DNA of 64,000 nucleotides, from positions 682,001 through 746,000 of the forward strand of contig CAWDLN010000008.1 of assembly GCA_963803115.1 (NCBI GenBank). The letters are read 5' to 3'. The DNA comes from DATBGZ01 sp963803115 (GTDB lineage Bacteria; Actinomycetota; Actinomycetes; Mycobacteriales; Micromonosporaceae). A program made the translations under genes and the position numbers. Under the pieces are notes generated by a model. That model did not search any database and was not told where the DNA came from. It worked only from the letters and a program-made list of their open reading frames with translations. Within the stretch, counting starts at the first letter, position 1. Every line of letters starts with the position of its first letter. Of the stretch, positions 1 to 9,754 are shown piece after piece.

Positions 1-110
1 GATGGTGAGTCCGGCGAGAATGGCCAGTAATCCGATCGGCAGCGGAAATCGGCGTCCGGGCCGGCCCAGAACTTCGGGCTGCTCAGGTCAATCGATGCCG
101 ATGTGGGCAT
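1..110 (-). CDS. possible 5' end of an unidentified gene running off the left edge
   Basis: On the minus strand an ATG lies 2 bases after the stop of the upstream membrane-protein gene and opens a frame that stays open to the window edge (36 codons visible). The start could be translationally coupled, but no clear Shine-Dalgarno is seen. The visible peptide contains the segment IDLSSPKFWAGPDADFR, which I cannot assign. A competing frame encodes a hydrophobic stretch but has no good start. The call is tentative. Confidence 0.2.
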   Translation of the reverse strand, partial: MPTSASIDLSSPKFWAGPDADFRCRSDYWPFSPDSP

Positions 111-112
111 CG

Positions 113-970
113 CTATCGGATGACCCGGGTCGTGCGCATAAACAGGCCCAGGCTCATGAGGGTGATGATCGCGATGGGGGCCACTACCCCCCAGTGAGGT
201 ACGCCGCCGCGCAGCTGGGCGACAACGGGTGTCAGCAGGATCGGCAGACCAGTCAGGCCGAGGAACATCAGCAGCGGCGGGGCGAGGACGGACCCGAGCG
301 GCGCTCTTCTGAGCATGAGCGCGCCGGCGACCGCCGCGGCCGGAAGGAAGATGGCGAGATCGAGGACGTGAACGGGGTTCGTCGGCACACCGAGGTCGGC
401 AACGGCGGTCGGTACCCCGCCCGCCATCAGCGCCCGGATGATGTCGGAGAGCCAAAGGAGAGCGAAGAGAGCGGCCGCCACGATGAGGAACCAGCCGGGG
501 AAGCGCGGCCCGCCGTCGCGAAGGTTCGCCTGTACGGCCGCCGGCCGTACCGTCATGAGCGAGCCCAGCAGCGCGTAGGTCGAGAGGCCAAGGACCGCGA
601 CCCACAGGGGGAACAGCGGTCCGAAGTGGACCGCGACGGAGTAGATCACGTAGTTGTAGACGGTGAACATGAGCGCACCCAGCCAGCCGAGGTACGCCCG
701 CACCGAGCCATACGCCGTCCAAACCGCAAACGCGATGAGCATTGGCGATACCAGGGCGAGGTTGGTCACGTCCTGCGCGACCGCCTGCTCGGTCAGGCTC
801 GGGTACGACGAGCCGTACACCCGCCCCACCGCGGCCAGCGCCGCGACATTTCCTGCCATCGCGATCACCGCCGCCGCGACGGACAACCGCCGCCACGGTC
901 CTGCCACCTGAACGGGAACGCCGCTCAGCTGAAGTGATGCATCGAAGTTCGTGACGGTCGCAGGCTTCAT
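113..970 (-). CDS. multi-pass membrane protein of unknown function
   Basis: The 285-residue protein is strongly hydrophobic, with about seven predicted membrane helices, a short N-terminal tail and basic residues at the very C-terminus (RTTRVIR). I do not recognise a catalytic motif and do not assign a function. The ATG is preceded by an AAGGAGTTGTGAC-type Shine-Dalgarno. It is the last full gene of a minus-strand run with the CBS and phosphoketolase genes. A DevR-like box lies 55 bp upstream (1025-1039), so it probably has its own promoter and is induced with the stress genes around it. It could be a transporter-like or sensory membrane protein; nothing in the sequence decides. Confidence 0.8.
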   Translation of the reverse strand: MKPATVTNFDASLQLSGVPVQVAGPWRRLSVAAAVIAMAGNVAALAAVGRVYGSSYPSLTEQAVAQDVTNLALVSPMLIAFAVWTAYGSVRAYLGWLGALMFTVYNYVIYSVAVHFGPLFPLWVAVLGLSTYALLGSLMTVRPAAVQANLRDGGPRFPGWFLIVAAALFALLWLSDIIRALMAGGVPTAVADLGVPTNPVHVLDLAIFLPAAAVAGALMLRRAPLGSVLAPPLLMFLGLTGLPILLTPVVAQLRGGVPHWGVVAPIAIITLMSLGLFMRTTRVIR

Positions 971-1024
971 GTCACAACTCCTTCACCATGGTCCAGCGTC
1001 GACCGGAGCGAGACTCGCCGACAA

Positions 1025-1039
1025 GGGTCATTAGTTCCC
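1025..1039 (-). promoter_or_regulatory. DevR/DosR-like box upstream of the membrane-protein gene
   Basis: GGGTCATTAGTTCCC on the plus strand is a near-perfect inverted repeat (GGGwnntwannwCCC). It lies 55 bp before the ATG of the minus-strand membrane protein. It has the 15-bp length and GGG/CCC ends of the other boxes in the window, with an AT-rich centre as in the mycobacterial motif. Confidence 0.5.
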
Positions 1040-1099
1040 GCCCCTCACCGGGTCCGGATGGCTGGCTCACGGAGACGGCACGCACTCCGCCTGGTGGGT

Positions 1100-1597
1100 T
1101 CAGCCCGTGGTCCTATCGCCATCGGGCGTCTGGGTCGTTGGGTCGCCGGCACTGCCGCCGACGGCGTCGGCGTTGGCCGGGATCGCCCGCGCGATGAGCC
1201 CGATGAGGTCGGTGGAGGTCACCATCCCAACCGGACATCCGTGTCGATCGACAACCGCGACGGCGTCGACGACCTCGGTGTACATGAGCCGAGCGACATC
1301 GGCCACGGTTGCGTCCGTGCCGACGATGGCTGGCCGGACTTCGAGGAGGCGGTGCACCCGGACAAGAGCCAGCGCCGCTGGATCGTTCGCCCAAGCGGCG
1401 GCGACCGACCGGTCACCGACTACTCCGAGGCACCTCCCTCGGGGGTTGACGACCGCCAGGTGCCGCCGTCCAGCTCGAAACATCGCCGCTAGGACCTGCA
1501 ACAAGTCCGCGTCCTCCGGCACCCAGAGCGCCGGGGTACTCATGACCGCCGCGACGGATTCGTTGATCAGTTCGCGATGGACGGACACCTCGATCAT
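1100..1597 (-). CDS. CBS-domain pair protein
   Basis: The 165-residue protein contains two CBS motifs (about residues 15-70 and 80-135) and little else. The repeated signatures are RHLAVVNPRGRCLGVV and AVAVVDRHGCPVGMVTSTDL. CBS pairs bind adenine nucleotides such as AMP, ATP or NAD and act as energy sensors. The M. tuberculosis DosR regulon contains such a protein, Hrp1/Rv2626c. I chose the ATG at 1597 because CTGGAGGTCACC precedes it; longer in-frame starts lack a ribosome site. It lies downstream of phosphoketolase on the same strand, with its own DevR-like box 85 bp upstream. Its ligand and partner are unknown. Confidence 0.85.
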   Translation of the reverse strand: MIEVSVHRELINESVAAVMSTPALWVPEDADLLQVLAAMFRAGRRHLAVVNPRGRCLGVVGDRSVAAAWANDPAALALVRVHRLLEVRPAIVGTDATVADVARLMYTEVVDAVAVVDRHGCPVGMVTSTDLIGLIARAIPANADAVGGSAGDPTTQTPDGDRTTG

Positions 1598-1681
1598 GGT
1601 GACCTCCAGATGGTGCATTGTTCCTAGTTCCATAGTCGCGATGCGCGCCCCCGGATGGCAGGGTAGGCCGTCCCGCCATCC

Positions 1682-1696
1682 GGGGTACTTCGGCCC
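1682..1696 (-). promoter_or_regulatory. DevR/DosR-like box upstream of the CBS gene
   Basis: Read on the minus strand the site is GGGCCGAAGTACCCC, an imperfect inverted repeat of the family GGGACSTTCGGCCC. It is 85 bp before the CBS start, in the gap after phosphoketolase. Confidence 0.5.
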
Positions 1697-1704
1697 ATGC
1701 GGCG

Positions 1705-4080
1705 TCACGTCCGGCCGGGCCACATCCAGTCGCGGATCTCGGGAAGGTCCTCGCCGGTCCGGCGGATGTACTCGTGGTGGCGCAGGCGCTGGTCGACCAT
1801 GTGCTGCCGGACGGTGGCCGCCCCGCGGGTTAGACCGGGCACCCGGTCGATCACATCGATCACGAGGTGGTACCGGTCCATGTCGTTGCGCACGAGCATG
1901 TCGAACGGCGTGGTGGTCGTGCCTTCCTCCTTGTAACCGCGGACATGAAGGTTGTCGTGCCCATGCCGGCGGTAGGTGAGGCGGTGAATCAACCAGGGGT
2001 AGCCGTGATAGGCGAAGACGATCGGCCGGTCGGTTGTGAAAATCGCGTCGAACTCATCGTCGGATAGGCCGTGCGGGTGTTCGGTCGCCGGGTGCAGTCG
2101 CATGAGGTCTACCACGTTGACGACCCGCACCCCCAGGTCGGGCACGTGCTGGCGCAGCAGATCGGCCGCGGCCAGCGTCTCGATGGTGGGCACGTCACCG
2201 GCGCAGGCCAGGACGACATCAGGTTGGCCGGCGTCGTTAGAGGCCCACTCCCAGATGCCGATGCCGCGCGCGCAGTGCTGGGCGGCCGCATCCATGTCCA
2301 ACCAGGACGGTTCCGGTTGCTTGCCGGCGACAATGACGTTGATGTAGTCGCGCGAGCTAAGGCAGTGGTCGGCCACCCAGAGCAGTGAGTTCGCGTCGGG
2401 CGGCAGGTATACCCGCACCACGTCACCCTTCTTGTTGGTGAGCAGGTCGATGAATCCCGGGTCCTGGTGCGAGAAGCCGTTGTGGTCCTGCCGCCACACG
2501 TGCGACGTCAGCAGGTAGTTCAACGACGGGATCGGCTGCCGCCACGGAAGCTCGCGGGTTGTCTTCAGCCACTTTGCGTGCTGGTTCACCATCGAGTCCA
2601 CGATGTGCACGAACGCCTCGTAACACGAGAACAGTCCATGCCGGCCCGTGAGCAGATAGCCCTCCAGCCAGCCCTGGCACGTGTGCTCGGACAGGACCTC
2701 CATGACCCGGCCTCGCGGACCCAGGTGCTGGTCCACCTCGGCGATGTCGGCCCGCCACACCTTGTCGGTAACCTCGAGCAGCGCGCCAAGTCGGTTCGAC
2801 TCGGTCTCGTCCGGGCCAACCACGCGGAAGTTGCGGTGGGACGCATTGGCGACCATCACATCGCGCAGCCATTCGCCCAGCACCCGGGTCGGCTCGGCCG
2901 TGGTGGCTCCGGGCTCGGACACCTTGACCGCGTAGAGCCGGTAATCCGGAAGCTCAAGGGGTCGGGTCAGCCGGCCACCGTTGGCGTGTGGGCTGGCCCC
3001 CATGCGCAGATCACCGGCCGGAAGCCAACTCACCACGTGAGGTCGAGGCACGCCAGCCTCATCGAACAGCTCACCGGGCCGATAGGACAGCAGCCAGGCC
3101 TCGAGCTGGGCGAGGTGGCCCAGATCGTCCCGGGCGGCCGACAGCGGAACCTGATGCGATCTCCACGTGCCCTCGACCGGCAAACCGTCAACCACCTTGG
3201 GGCCGGTCCAGCCCTTCGGGGTGCGAAGGACGACCATCGGCCACTGTGGACGGACAGCTGAACCAGCGTGGCGAGCGGCATGCTGGATGGCGTCGATCTC
3301 GTCGAACACCACATCCAGAGTCGCGGCCAGGCTCTGGTGGACAGATTCCGGGTCGTCCCCGGCGACGAGGTAGGGCTTGTAGCCGTACCCCACCAGCAGC
3401 GAGGTGAGCTCGGTGTCACCGATCCGGGCAAGCACCGTCGGATTAGCGATCTTGTATCCGTTCAGGTGAAGGAACGGAAGGACCGCCCCGTCGCCGGCGG
3501 GATCGAGAAACTTGTTCGAGTGCCAGGCGGTGGCGAGCGGACCGGTCTCCGCTTCGCCGTCGCCGACAACGCAGGCGACGAGCAGGTCCGGGTTGTCCAG
3601 CGCGGCGCCGTAGGCGTGCGCCAGCGAGTACCCAAGTTCGCCGCCTTCGTGGATCGATCCGGGCGTCTCCGGTGCGACGTGACTCGGCACACCGCCCGGG
3701 AACGAGAACTGCCGGAACAGCCGGGCCATGCCCGCGGCGTCCCGGCTCACGGCCGGATAAACCTCGCTGTAGGTGCCCTCGAGCCAGACGTTGGCGAGCA
3801 GGCCCGGGCCGCCGTGTCCGGGTCCGGTGACGTAGATCGCTTTCCGGCGCCGCGCTGCGATCATGCGATTGAGATGGGCGTAGATGAGGTTCAGCCCTGG
3901 TGTAGTTCCCCAGTGGCCAAGTAGTCGCGGCTTGACGTGTTCGGGTTGCAGCGGTTCGCGCAGCATCGGGTTGGCGAGCAGGTAGATCTGCCCGACCGAC
4001 AGGTAGTTCGCCGCTTGCCAGTAGGCGTGGATCTGGCTCAGTTCTCTCTCGCCGAGCGGAGTCGCGCCGACGATGTGCAT
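1705..4080 (-). CDS. xfp: xylulose-5-phosphate/fructose-6-phosphate phosphoketolase
   Basis: This TPP enzyme cleaves xylulose-5-P (or fructose-6-P) with phosphate to acetyl phosphate plus glyceraldehyde-3-P (or erythrose-4-P). The 791-residue length fits the family. The N-terminal region has GHGGPGLLANVWLEG (about 88-102) and the TPP-binding GDGEAETGPL begins at 173. Later family blocks are GLFSCYEAFVHIVDSM and HQDPGFID. The ATG at 4080 follows GGAGGAACC; an in-frame start 18 bases upstream is less well placed. A DevR-like box sits only 25 bp before the start. Acetyl phosphate would allow substrate-level ATP synthesis without oxygen, which suits the hypoxia context, but no acetate kinase is in the window. 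The reading frame is intact. Confidence 0.96.
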   Translation of the reverse strand: MHIVGATPLGERELSQIHAYWQAANYLSVGQIYLLANPMLREPLQPEHVKPRLLGHWGTTPGLNLIYAHLNRMIAARRRKAIYVTGPGHGGPGLLANVWLEGTYSEVYPAVSRDAAGMARLFRQFSFPGGVPSHVAPETPGSIHEGGELGYSLAHAYGAALDNPDLLVACVVGDGEAETGPLATAWHSNKFLDPAGDGAVLPFLHLNGYKIANPTVLARIGDTELTSLLVGYGYKPYLVAGDDPESVHQSLAATLDVVFDEIDAIQHAARHAGSAVRPQWPMVVLRTPKGWTGPKVVDGLPVEGTWRSHQVPLSAARDDLGHLAQLEAWLLSYRPGELFDEAGVPRPHVVSWLPAGDLRMGASPHANGGRLTRPLELPDYRLYAVKVSEPGATTAEPTRVLGEWLRDVMVANASHRNFRVVGPDETESNRLGALLEVTDKVWRADIAEVDQHLGPRGRVMEVLSEHTCQGWLEGYLLTGRHGLFSCYEAFVHIVDSMVNQHAKWLKTTRELPWRQPIPSLNYLLTSHVWRQDHNGFSHQDPGFIDLLTNKKGDVVRVYLPPDANSLLWVADHCLSSRDYINVIVAGKQPEPSWLDMDAAAQHCARGIGIWEWASNDAGQPDVVLACAGDVPTIETLAAADLLRQHVPDLGVRVVNVVDLMRLHPATEHPHGLSDDEFDAIFTTDRPIVFAYHGYPWLIHRLTYRRHGHDNLHVRGYKEEGTTTTPFDMLVRNDMDRYHLVIDVIDRVPGLTRGAATVRQHMVDQRLRHHEYIRRTGEDLPEIRDWMWPGRT

Positions 4081-4104
4081 GGTTCCTCCGGAGGTCACGG
4101 AAAC

Positions 4105-4119
4105 GGGACGTTCTGTCCT
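4105..4119 (-). promoter_or_regulatory. DevR/DosR-like box upstream of phosphoketolase
   Basis: GGGACGTTCTGTCCT (plus-strand reading) matches the window consensus GGGACSTTYGNCCCT at most positions. It overlaps the stop codon of the upstream USP gene and is 25 bp from the phosphoketolase ATG. Confidence 0.6.
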
Positions 4120-5029
4120 ATGTGGACGCCTCGGGAATCACCGCGACCGGGCAGGGTGCCTCGCGGACCGCGATGTCGCCGACCGATCCCAACAGCAACC
4201 GGGTCAGGGCATTGCCGCCGTGGCGGCTGACGACCAACAATCCAGCATCCTGGCTCGCGTCGAGCAGCGCGACTGTCGGGTTCATCGAGTGCGCCGGGAT
4301 GAGTTCGACCTCGACGTCCGGATACCGCTCACACCAACCCGCGGTTGCCTCGGCGAGCATGCGGCGCGCCTCGTCCTCGGCGTCGAGTAGATCATAATGC
4401 TGCCGGTCGCTGGGGCCGAGGTTGGATGGCTCGAGCAGCCACCACGCGTACAGTGCCTCGAGCGACACTCCACGCGCCGATGCCTGGTCGAACGCGAATG
4501 AAAGTGCCGCGTCGCTGTCCGGAATGCCGTCGATGCCGACAAGCACCGGCCGGTGCGGGGGTCCGGAACCGAGATTTCCCTTCTCCTCCGGGGGTCGGAT
4601 GACGATCACCGGTGCGTGACTGTGCGCGGCGAGTTGCGTCCCGACCGACCCGAGCATGAGCCCAGCGAATCCGCCGAGGCCCCGAGAGCCCACGACCACC
4701 AGCGCCGCGTCGACCGAGGCGTCCACCAAGGCCGCGGCCCCGGTACCGTGGATGATCTCGGAAGTGACGTCCAGGTTCGGATAGGCATGGTGCGCGTGCG
4801 TTTCCATTTCGCCCACCATCTGGCGGGCGGCGTCGGCGGCGCTATCCAACCCCGCCGGGTCGGGCGGCAGGCCCAGGACGCCGTAGTTGGTCACGACGGT
4901 GAAGCCGTGGACGAGTCGTAGCGGCCGACCGCGTTGGTGCGCCTCCCAGGCGCCGTGCGCGAGCGCGGCCCGCGAGGCGTCGGATCCGTCGACTCCGACC
5001 ACGACGGCGCCCTTCATGTGGTGGCTCAT
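4118..5029 (-). CDS. tandem universal stress protein (two USP domains)
   Basis: The 303-residue protein is made of two UspA-type domains. Domain 1 begins VVVGVDGSDAS and ends with the nucleotide-loop pattern GSRGLGGFAGLMLGS. Domain 2 begins VLVGIDGIPDSD and carries SRHGGNALTRLLLGSV. The G-x2-G-x9-G(S/T) loop is recognisable in both, so ATP binding is plausible. Mycobacterial tandem USPs of this kind (for example Rv2623) bind ATP and are DosR-induced. The ATG at 5029 follows AAGGAGGCGACG. The gene is 40 bp downstream of the ABC ATPase gene and probably cotranscribed with it. Confidence 0.93.
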   Translation of the reverse strand: MSHHMKGAVVVGVDGSDASRAALAHGAWEAHQRGRPLRLVHGFTVVTNYGVLGLPPDPAGLDSAADAARQMVGEMETHAHHAYPNLDVTSEIIHGTGAAALVDASVDAALVVVGSRGLGGFAGLMLGSVGTQLAAHSHAPVIVIRPPEEKGNLGSGPPHRPVLVGIDGIPDSDAALSFAFDQASARGVSLEALYAWWLLEPSNLGPSDRQHYDLLDAEDEARRMLAEATAGWCERYPDVEVELIPAHSMNPTVALLDASQDAGLLVVSRHGGNALTRLLLGSVGDIAVREAPCPVAVIPEAST

Positions 5030-5069
5030 CGTCGCCTCCTTCACATTGGTCGCGACCGCCCGACCCCCA

Positions 5070-6329
<1,260 letters not shown>

Positions 6330-6418
6330 TGTGGCCTCCCGGGGAGGACTTCGTGTGTGCAGTCTCATTGCAGCCCGCTCGTCCGTTTCTGGGCAGGGCC
6401 GCGTGGCCCGCCAGTTCC

Positions 6419-6433
6419 GGGACCAATGGCACT
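6419..6433 (+). promoter_or_regulatory. DevR/DosR-like box between ABC ATPase and hsp20
   Basis: GGGACCAATGGCACT is a weaker member of the family: the left half GGGACC is perfect and the right half degenerate. It is 54 bp before the Hsp20 ATG on the plus strand and 90 bp before the ABC ATPase ATG on the minus strand, so it could serve both. Confidence 0.5.
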
Positions 6434-6486
6434 CGTCGCTCACGGGCCACCCGCGGTGCGATGGGAGAGAAGGGAAGTGAGCGACC

Positions 6487-7002
6487 ATGGCGACAGTTCT
6501 GACGCGCTTCCTGGCCCCGCTCGAGTGGTTGGGCCGTGCGCTGCCGGACAGGTCAGGTATCCGCATCGAGGACCGGACGGAGGACCAGCGCTACATCCTG
6601 CGAGCCCAGCTCCCGGGAGTTGATCCGACAACGGACCTGCACCTGACGACGACCGGCAACGTGCTGCGGCTTGAGGTTTCGCGGACCACGACTCGTCCGG
6701 ACGCGCTGCGGTCGGAGTTCCACTATGGAACCTTCGTGCGGACCATCCCTCTCCCGCCTGACGTCGTGGCGGACACGATTTCCGCGACGTACGACCGCGG
6801 CATCCTGGAGATCACGATGGCGCTGGCTGCACGTGGCCCGTCTGGCCGGGAGATCCCGGTACGGCCCATGGTGCACGCCATCGACACCAGTTCGGCAACG
6901 GTCGCTTCCGGGCGGAACCGACACATCAACCGTACGCGGGCGCCGAAGTCCCGTGCGGCCGACGGCGCGACTAAAGACGTCGGGCAGCCCGGGCGACGCT
7001 GA
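6487..7002 (+). CDS. Hsp20/alpha-crystallin family small heat-shock protein (copy 1)
   Basis: The 171-residue protein has an alpha-crystallin domain at about residues 23-125. Landmarks are RYILRAQLPGVDP, the loop EFHYGTFVRTIPLP and the closing ISATYDRGILEITM. The last 45 residues are polar and basic, longer than usual. Hsp20 proteins are ATP-independent holdases that bind unfolding proteins. The DosR-regulated orthologue type is Acr/HspX (Rv2031c). The start ATG follows AAGGGAAGTGAGCGACC. A strong hairpin lies just after the stop. Confidence 0.93.
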   Translation: MATVLTRFLAPLEWLGRALPDRSGIRIEDRTEDQRYILRAQLPGVDPTTDLHLTTTGNVLRLEVSRTTTRPDALRSEFHYGTFVRTIPLPPDVVADTISATYDRGILEITMALAARGPSGREIPVRPMVHAIDTSSATVASGRNRHINRTRAPKSRAADGATKDVGQPGRR

Positions 7003-7012
7003 CTGCCCGGCC

Positions 7013-7048
7013 CGGCGGGTGGGCACCGGTGACGGTGTCCACCCGCCG
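7013..7048 (+). terminator. hairpin, probable terminator after hsp20
   Basis: CGGCGGGTGG (7013-7022) pairs perfectly with CCACCCGCCG (7039-7048). The loop region itself contains CACCG and CGGTG, which extend the stem. It starts 10 bp after the hsp20 stop. There is no U-tract, as is common in actinobacteria. Confidence 0.6.
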
Positions 7049-7093
7049 ACATTCCGAACCGCGGATGCGGTCAGCCGATCAGTCGACGCACTT

Positions 7094-7357
7094 TCATCGC
7101 CACGGGATCTTCACCGCTCCGACGTACTCGTGCCAAGCAGTACCGAATTTCCCTGACAGTTCGGCCTCCTCCGCCGGAGCGAAGATCCGGGACCCGATAT
7201 ACAGCGTGATCCCAACCGGGACTCCGAGCCATGTGTCGCATAGGAATCCGGCCCACGGAAGGACCAGTAGCGCGACGCTGGTATAGATCGGGTGCTTCAC
7301 AAGGGAATACAGCCCGCTCGTGATGAGTTCGCCGCGCGGGATCCTCGTTAGGATCAA
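7094..7357 (-). CDS. short isoprenylcysteine carboxyl methyltransferase (ICMT)-like protein, probably N-terminally truncated
   Basis: The 87 residues match only the C-terminal half of ICMT/NnrU-type membrane methyltransferases: the LITSGLYSLVKHPIYTS motif followed by membrane helices and an FGTAWHEY segment. Family members normally have 150-200 residues. The only start is a TTG, with a TAA 18 bases upstream in frame, so the first membrane helices are missing. No ribosome site is evident. I read it as a remnant or a very small paralogue. Confidence 0.55.
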   Translation of the reverse strand: MILTRIPRGELITSGLYSLVKHPIYTSVALLVLPWAGFLCDTWLGVPVGITLYIGSRIFAPAEEAELSGKFGTAWHEYVGAVKIPWR

Positions 7358-7415
7358 AGTGACGGACCACGCTTAGATCAGGGCTTTGGTGCTGGGGCAC
7401 TAGAGGCGATGGTCC

Positions 7416-8822
7416 TCATGGGTTCTGGATCGTCCCTTGCGCATGGACGAGCACCCGCTCGTCATGGCGGGGGACGACGGCGCACCAGCCGAGCTCCTTG
7501 GTGATGCGAGCGGCCAGTGCTCGGGCTGGGGCCTCCTCTCCGTGCACCACGTAGCAGGCGCGAGGCTCCGCGCCGCGACCGAGCCAGGCGAGCAGGTCGT
7601 CGGCGTCAGCGTGCGCCGAGAACCCTTCGATCGCGACGACTTCCGCGCGTACGGGAACGTAACCGCCGAACATCTTCAACTCGGTGGCGCCGTGCAGGAG
7701 CGCGTGCCCGCGGGTGCCCGGCACTTGGAAGCCTGGCAACAGGATGACGTTGCGGTGGTCCGGCGCCAAGTGGGCGAGGTGGTGCACGACTCGCCCGCCG
7801 GTGGCCATTCCCGCGGCCGAGATGATTATGCACGGCCGTTGCGGCTGGTTGAGCCGCTTCGATTCGTCGACCGTCTGGGCCAGACGCAGATCGCCGGGGT
7901 CGAAGGGATCGCCCCCGTCCGCACCGATCTCCGGACGAAGCTCTGGTGCATGTGCCGCAAGAGCCGCTCGGTACACGTCCAATGCGGCGAGCGCCATTGG
8001 ACTGTCCACATAGACCGGAACCGTGGGCAGCTCGCCGGAACGCATCAACGCGCGCAAAGCCATGAGCAGCAATGGCGTCCGGTCGATCGCGAACGCCGGC
8101 ACGAGGACCGTGCCGCCGCGGGCGAAGGCCCGTCGTATCGGCGCTGCGAGATCCTCGGGCCGGCGCGGCGGGTGCACTCGGTCACCGTAGGTCGACTCAA
8201 CCACGAGCGCGTCGACCGCCGGTGGTGGTTCCGGTTCGCGCAGCATCGGGTGGTCGGGGCGCCCGAGGTCGCCGCTGAACGCGATCGCACCGTCTGGCAA
8301 CCGGACCTCAACGGTCGCGGAGCCGAGGATGTGGCCGGCGCGGCGAAGGACGATCAGCGCATCGCCCAGGGGATGCTCGCGTCCGGTCTCGATCGGGCGC
8401 AACTGGGAGATCGCCTGTTCGGCGTCCGCGTTGACGAAAAGCGGCAGCGGCGGATCGTGGCGGCTGTAGCCGTGCGTCGTGGCGTGGTGGGCGTCCTCCT
8501 CCTGCAAGTGGGCGGCGTCGCGGAGCACGATCGGCGCTACCCGGGCGGTCCATGGTGAGCACAGCACCGGACCGGCAAAGCCTTCCCGGACTAGACGCGG
8601 CAGCCAGCCGCAGTGGTCGAGGTGAGCGTGGCTCAGCACGACCGCATCGATGCCGGATGCTGGAGTGGGGAAGGGGGCCCAGTTGCGCCGTCGGATCTCG
8701 CGCTCACCTTGGTACATGCCGCAGTCCACAAGGATCCGGGCACTACCCTCGATGAGGAAGCGTGAGCCGGTCACGGTTCGTGTGGCACCGAGGAAACGGA
8801 CGGCGGTCGGCGGGACTGTCAT
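7416..8822 (-). CDS. metallo-beta-lactamase-fold/beta-CASP nuclease
   Basis: The 468-residue protein has the MBL metal motif SHAHLDHCG near residue 65 and downstream FSGDLGRPDHP. Further on are beta-CASP features such as DSPMA and SAAGMATGGR, and an Zn-dependent RMMBL-like end with FSAHAD. Beta-CASP proteins of this architecture (CPSF73/YsgC-like) are RNA nucleases acting in the cytoplasm. The ATG at 8822 follows AAGGGCAGCAAC. A longer in-frame start would add 12 residues. Frames are intact. It lies 54 bp downstream of the CBS-BON gene on the same strand and may be cotranscribed with it; no box of its own is seen. Confidence 0.88.
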   Translation of the reverse strand: MTVPPTAVRFLGATRTVTGSRFLIEGSARILVDCGMYQGEREIRRRNWAPFPTPASGIDAVVLSHAHLDHCGWLPRLVREGFAGPVLCSPWTARVAPIVLRDAAHLQEEDAHHATTHGYSRHDPPLPLFVNADAEQAISQLRPIETGREHPLGDALIVLRRAGHILGSATVEVRLPDGAIAFSGDLGRPDHPMLREPEPPPAVDALVVESTYGDRVHPPRRPEDLAAPIRRAFARGGTVLVPAFAIDRTPLLLMALRALMRSGELPTVPVYVDSPMALAALDVYRAALAAHAPELRPEIGADGGDPFDPGDLRLAQTVDESKRLNQPQRPCIIISAAGMATGGRVVHHLAHLAPDHRNVILLPGFQVPGTRGHALLHGATELKMFGGYVPVRAEVVAIEGFSAHADADDLLAWLGRGAEPRACYVVHGEEAPARALAARITKELGWCAVVPRHDERVLVHAQGTIQNP

Positions 8823-8875
8823 GTTGCTGCCCTTCGTGGCCGGCTGCTCGCATCCCACGCAATCCGCAAACAGAT

Positions 8876-9568
8876 CTAGGCGATGGTGGGCATTTCGTCG
8901 CGGCGACCGCGGCGCTGGTCGTCGTAGTGGTAGCTGAGATGATTGGCGACCTCGACGACCCCGGCCACGCTCGCCACGACCGAGACAACGAGTCCGACTG
9001 TGCTCCTCCGGTCCACGGTTCCAGCGAGCGTAACGACGCCATCCTTCACGCCGATCGAGAGGTTCTTCGGATCAATCCACAGTGTACGGACGCAAACGTC
9101 GTCCTCGACCTCCCGACGGATGTCCTCGTCGGTGCGCAGGAATAGGCGCAGCACGTCGCCGCGCGACACGATGCCGACGAGCTTGCCGTACAGGGTGACG
9201 ACGGGGAGTCGCTTCACCCGCTCCGCGTCCATGATCTTTGCCGCGGTCGCGACGGACTCGTGCTCACCGATGACGACGGCTGGAGCCGACATGAGGTCGA
9301 TCGCCGACCCCGCGCCCGCCTTCTCGCGCGCTTCACGGACCTGCTTGCGTTCAAACAGACGGGAATGAGTCTCCTCGCCCGCCAACTCGACCTTGTGAAG
9401 GAGGTCGGCCTCGGAGACCACGCCGACGACGTTGCCGTCCGCGTCGACGACCGGAACCGCGCTGATGCGGTGGCTCGCCAGGGTCTCAACGATCTCCCGG
9501 TAGCCGGCGGACTCGCCGACCGTGACGACCTCCCGGGTCATGATCTCGGCAACGGTGTGCTTTCGCAT
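8876..9568 (-). CDS. CBS-pair plus BON domain protein
   Basis: The 230-residue protein has two CBS motifs (about 8-60 and 95-150), with GVVSEADLLHKVEL and KLVGIVSRGDVLRLFL. A BON domain follows (about 155-215), with NLSIGVKDGVVTLAGTVDRR. CBS modules sense adenylates, and BON domains are associated with membrane or ligand binding. The mycobacterial relative Hrp1 (Rv2626c) is a DosR-regulon member but lacks BON. The ATG at 9568 follows AGGGAGGACCCG. A perfect DevR-like box in minus-strand orientation is centred about 60 bp upstream, which supports this start over the much longer open frame. Confidence 0.9.
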   Translation of the reverse strand: MRKHTVAEIMTREVVTVGESAGYREIVETLASHRISAVPVVDADGNVVGVVSEADLLHKVELAGEETHSRLFERKQVREAREKAGAGSAIDLMSAPAVVIGEHESVATAAKIMDAERVKRLPVVTLYGKLVGIVSRGDVLRLFLRTDEDIRREVEDDVCVRTLWIDPKNLSIGVKDGVVTLAGTVDRRSTVGLVVSVVASVAGVVEVANHLSYHYDDQRRGRRDEMPTIA

Positions 9569-9621
9569 CGGGTCCTCCCTTTCTCTGTGTCTACAGTCAC
9601 CTCGGGGTCGGGCTCGACGGG

Positions 9622-9636
9622 AGGGCCGAAGGTCCC
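9622..9636 (-). promoter_or_regulatory. DevR/DosR-like box, perfect consensus, upstream of CBS-BON
   Basis: On the minus strand the site reads GGGACCTTCGGCCCT, the best form of the window motif. It lies 54 bp before the CBS-BON ATG. Confidence 0.7.
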
Positions 9637-9679
9637 GCCCGGGCCGGCGCTCGTCCCGACCCGTGTCCTGGCGAGGGTC

Positions 9680-9694
9680 GGGACCTTTGGACCT
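9680..9694 (+). promoter_or_regulatory. DevR/DosR-like box upstream of the USP cluster
   Basis: GGGACCTTTGGACCT is 61 bp before the ATG of the first USP gene. With 9622-9636 it makes a divergent two-box promoter, one box per gene. Confidence 0.65.
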
Positions 9695-9754
9695 GTTCTG
9701 CCCGACTCGATGGCGGTGGACTGATATCGGATTCAACTGAGGAGGTTGAGCGCG

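Noticed and set aside
2..937. Plus-strand open frame over the membrane protein at 113-970
   Set aside because: Arg/Asp-rich composition is typical of the antisense of a high-GC gene, and the minus-strand membrane protein is supported.
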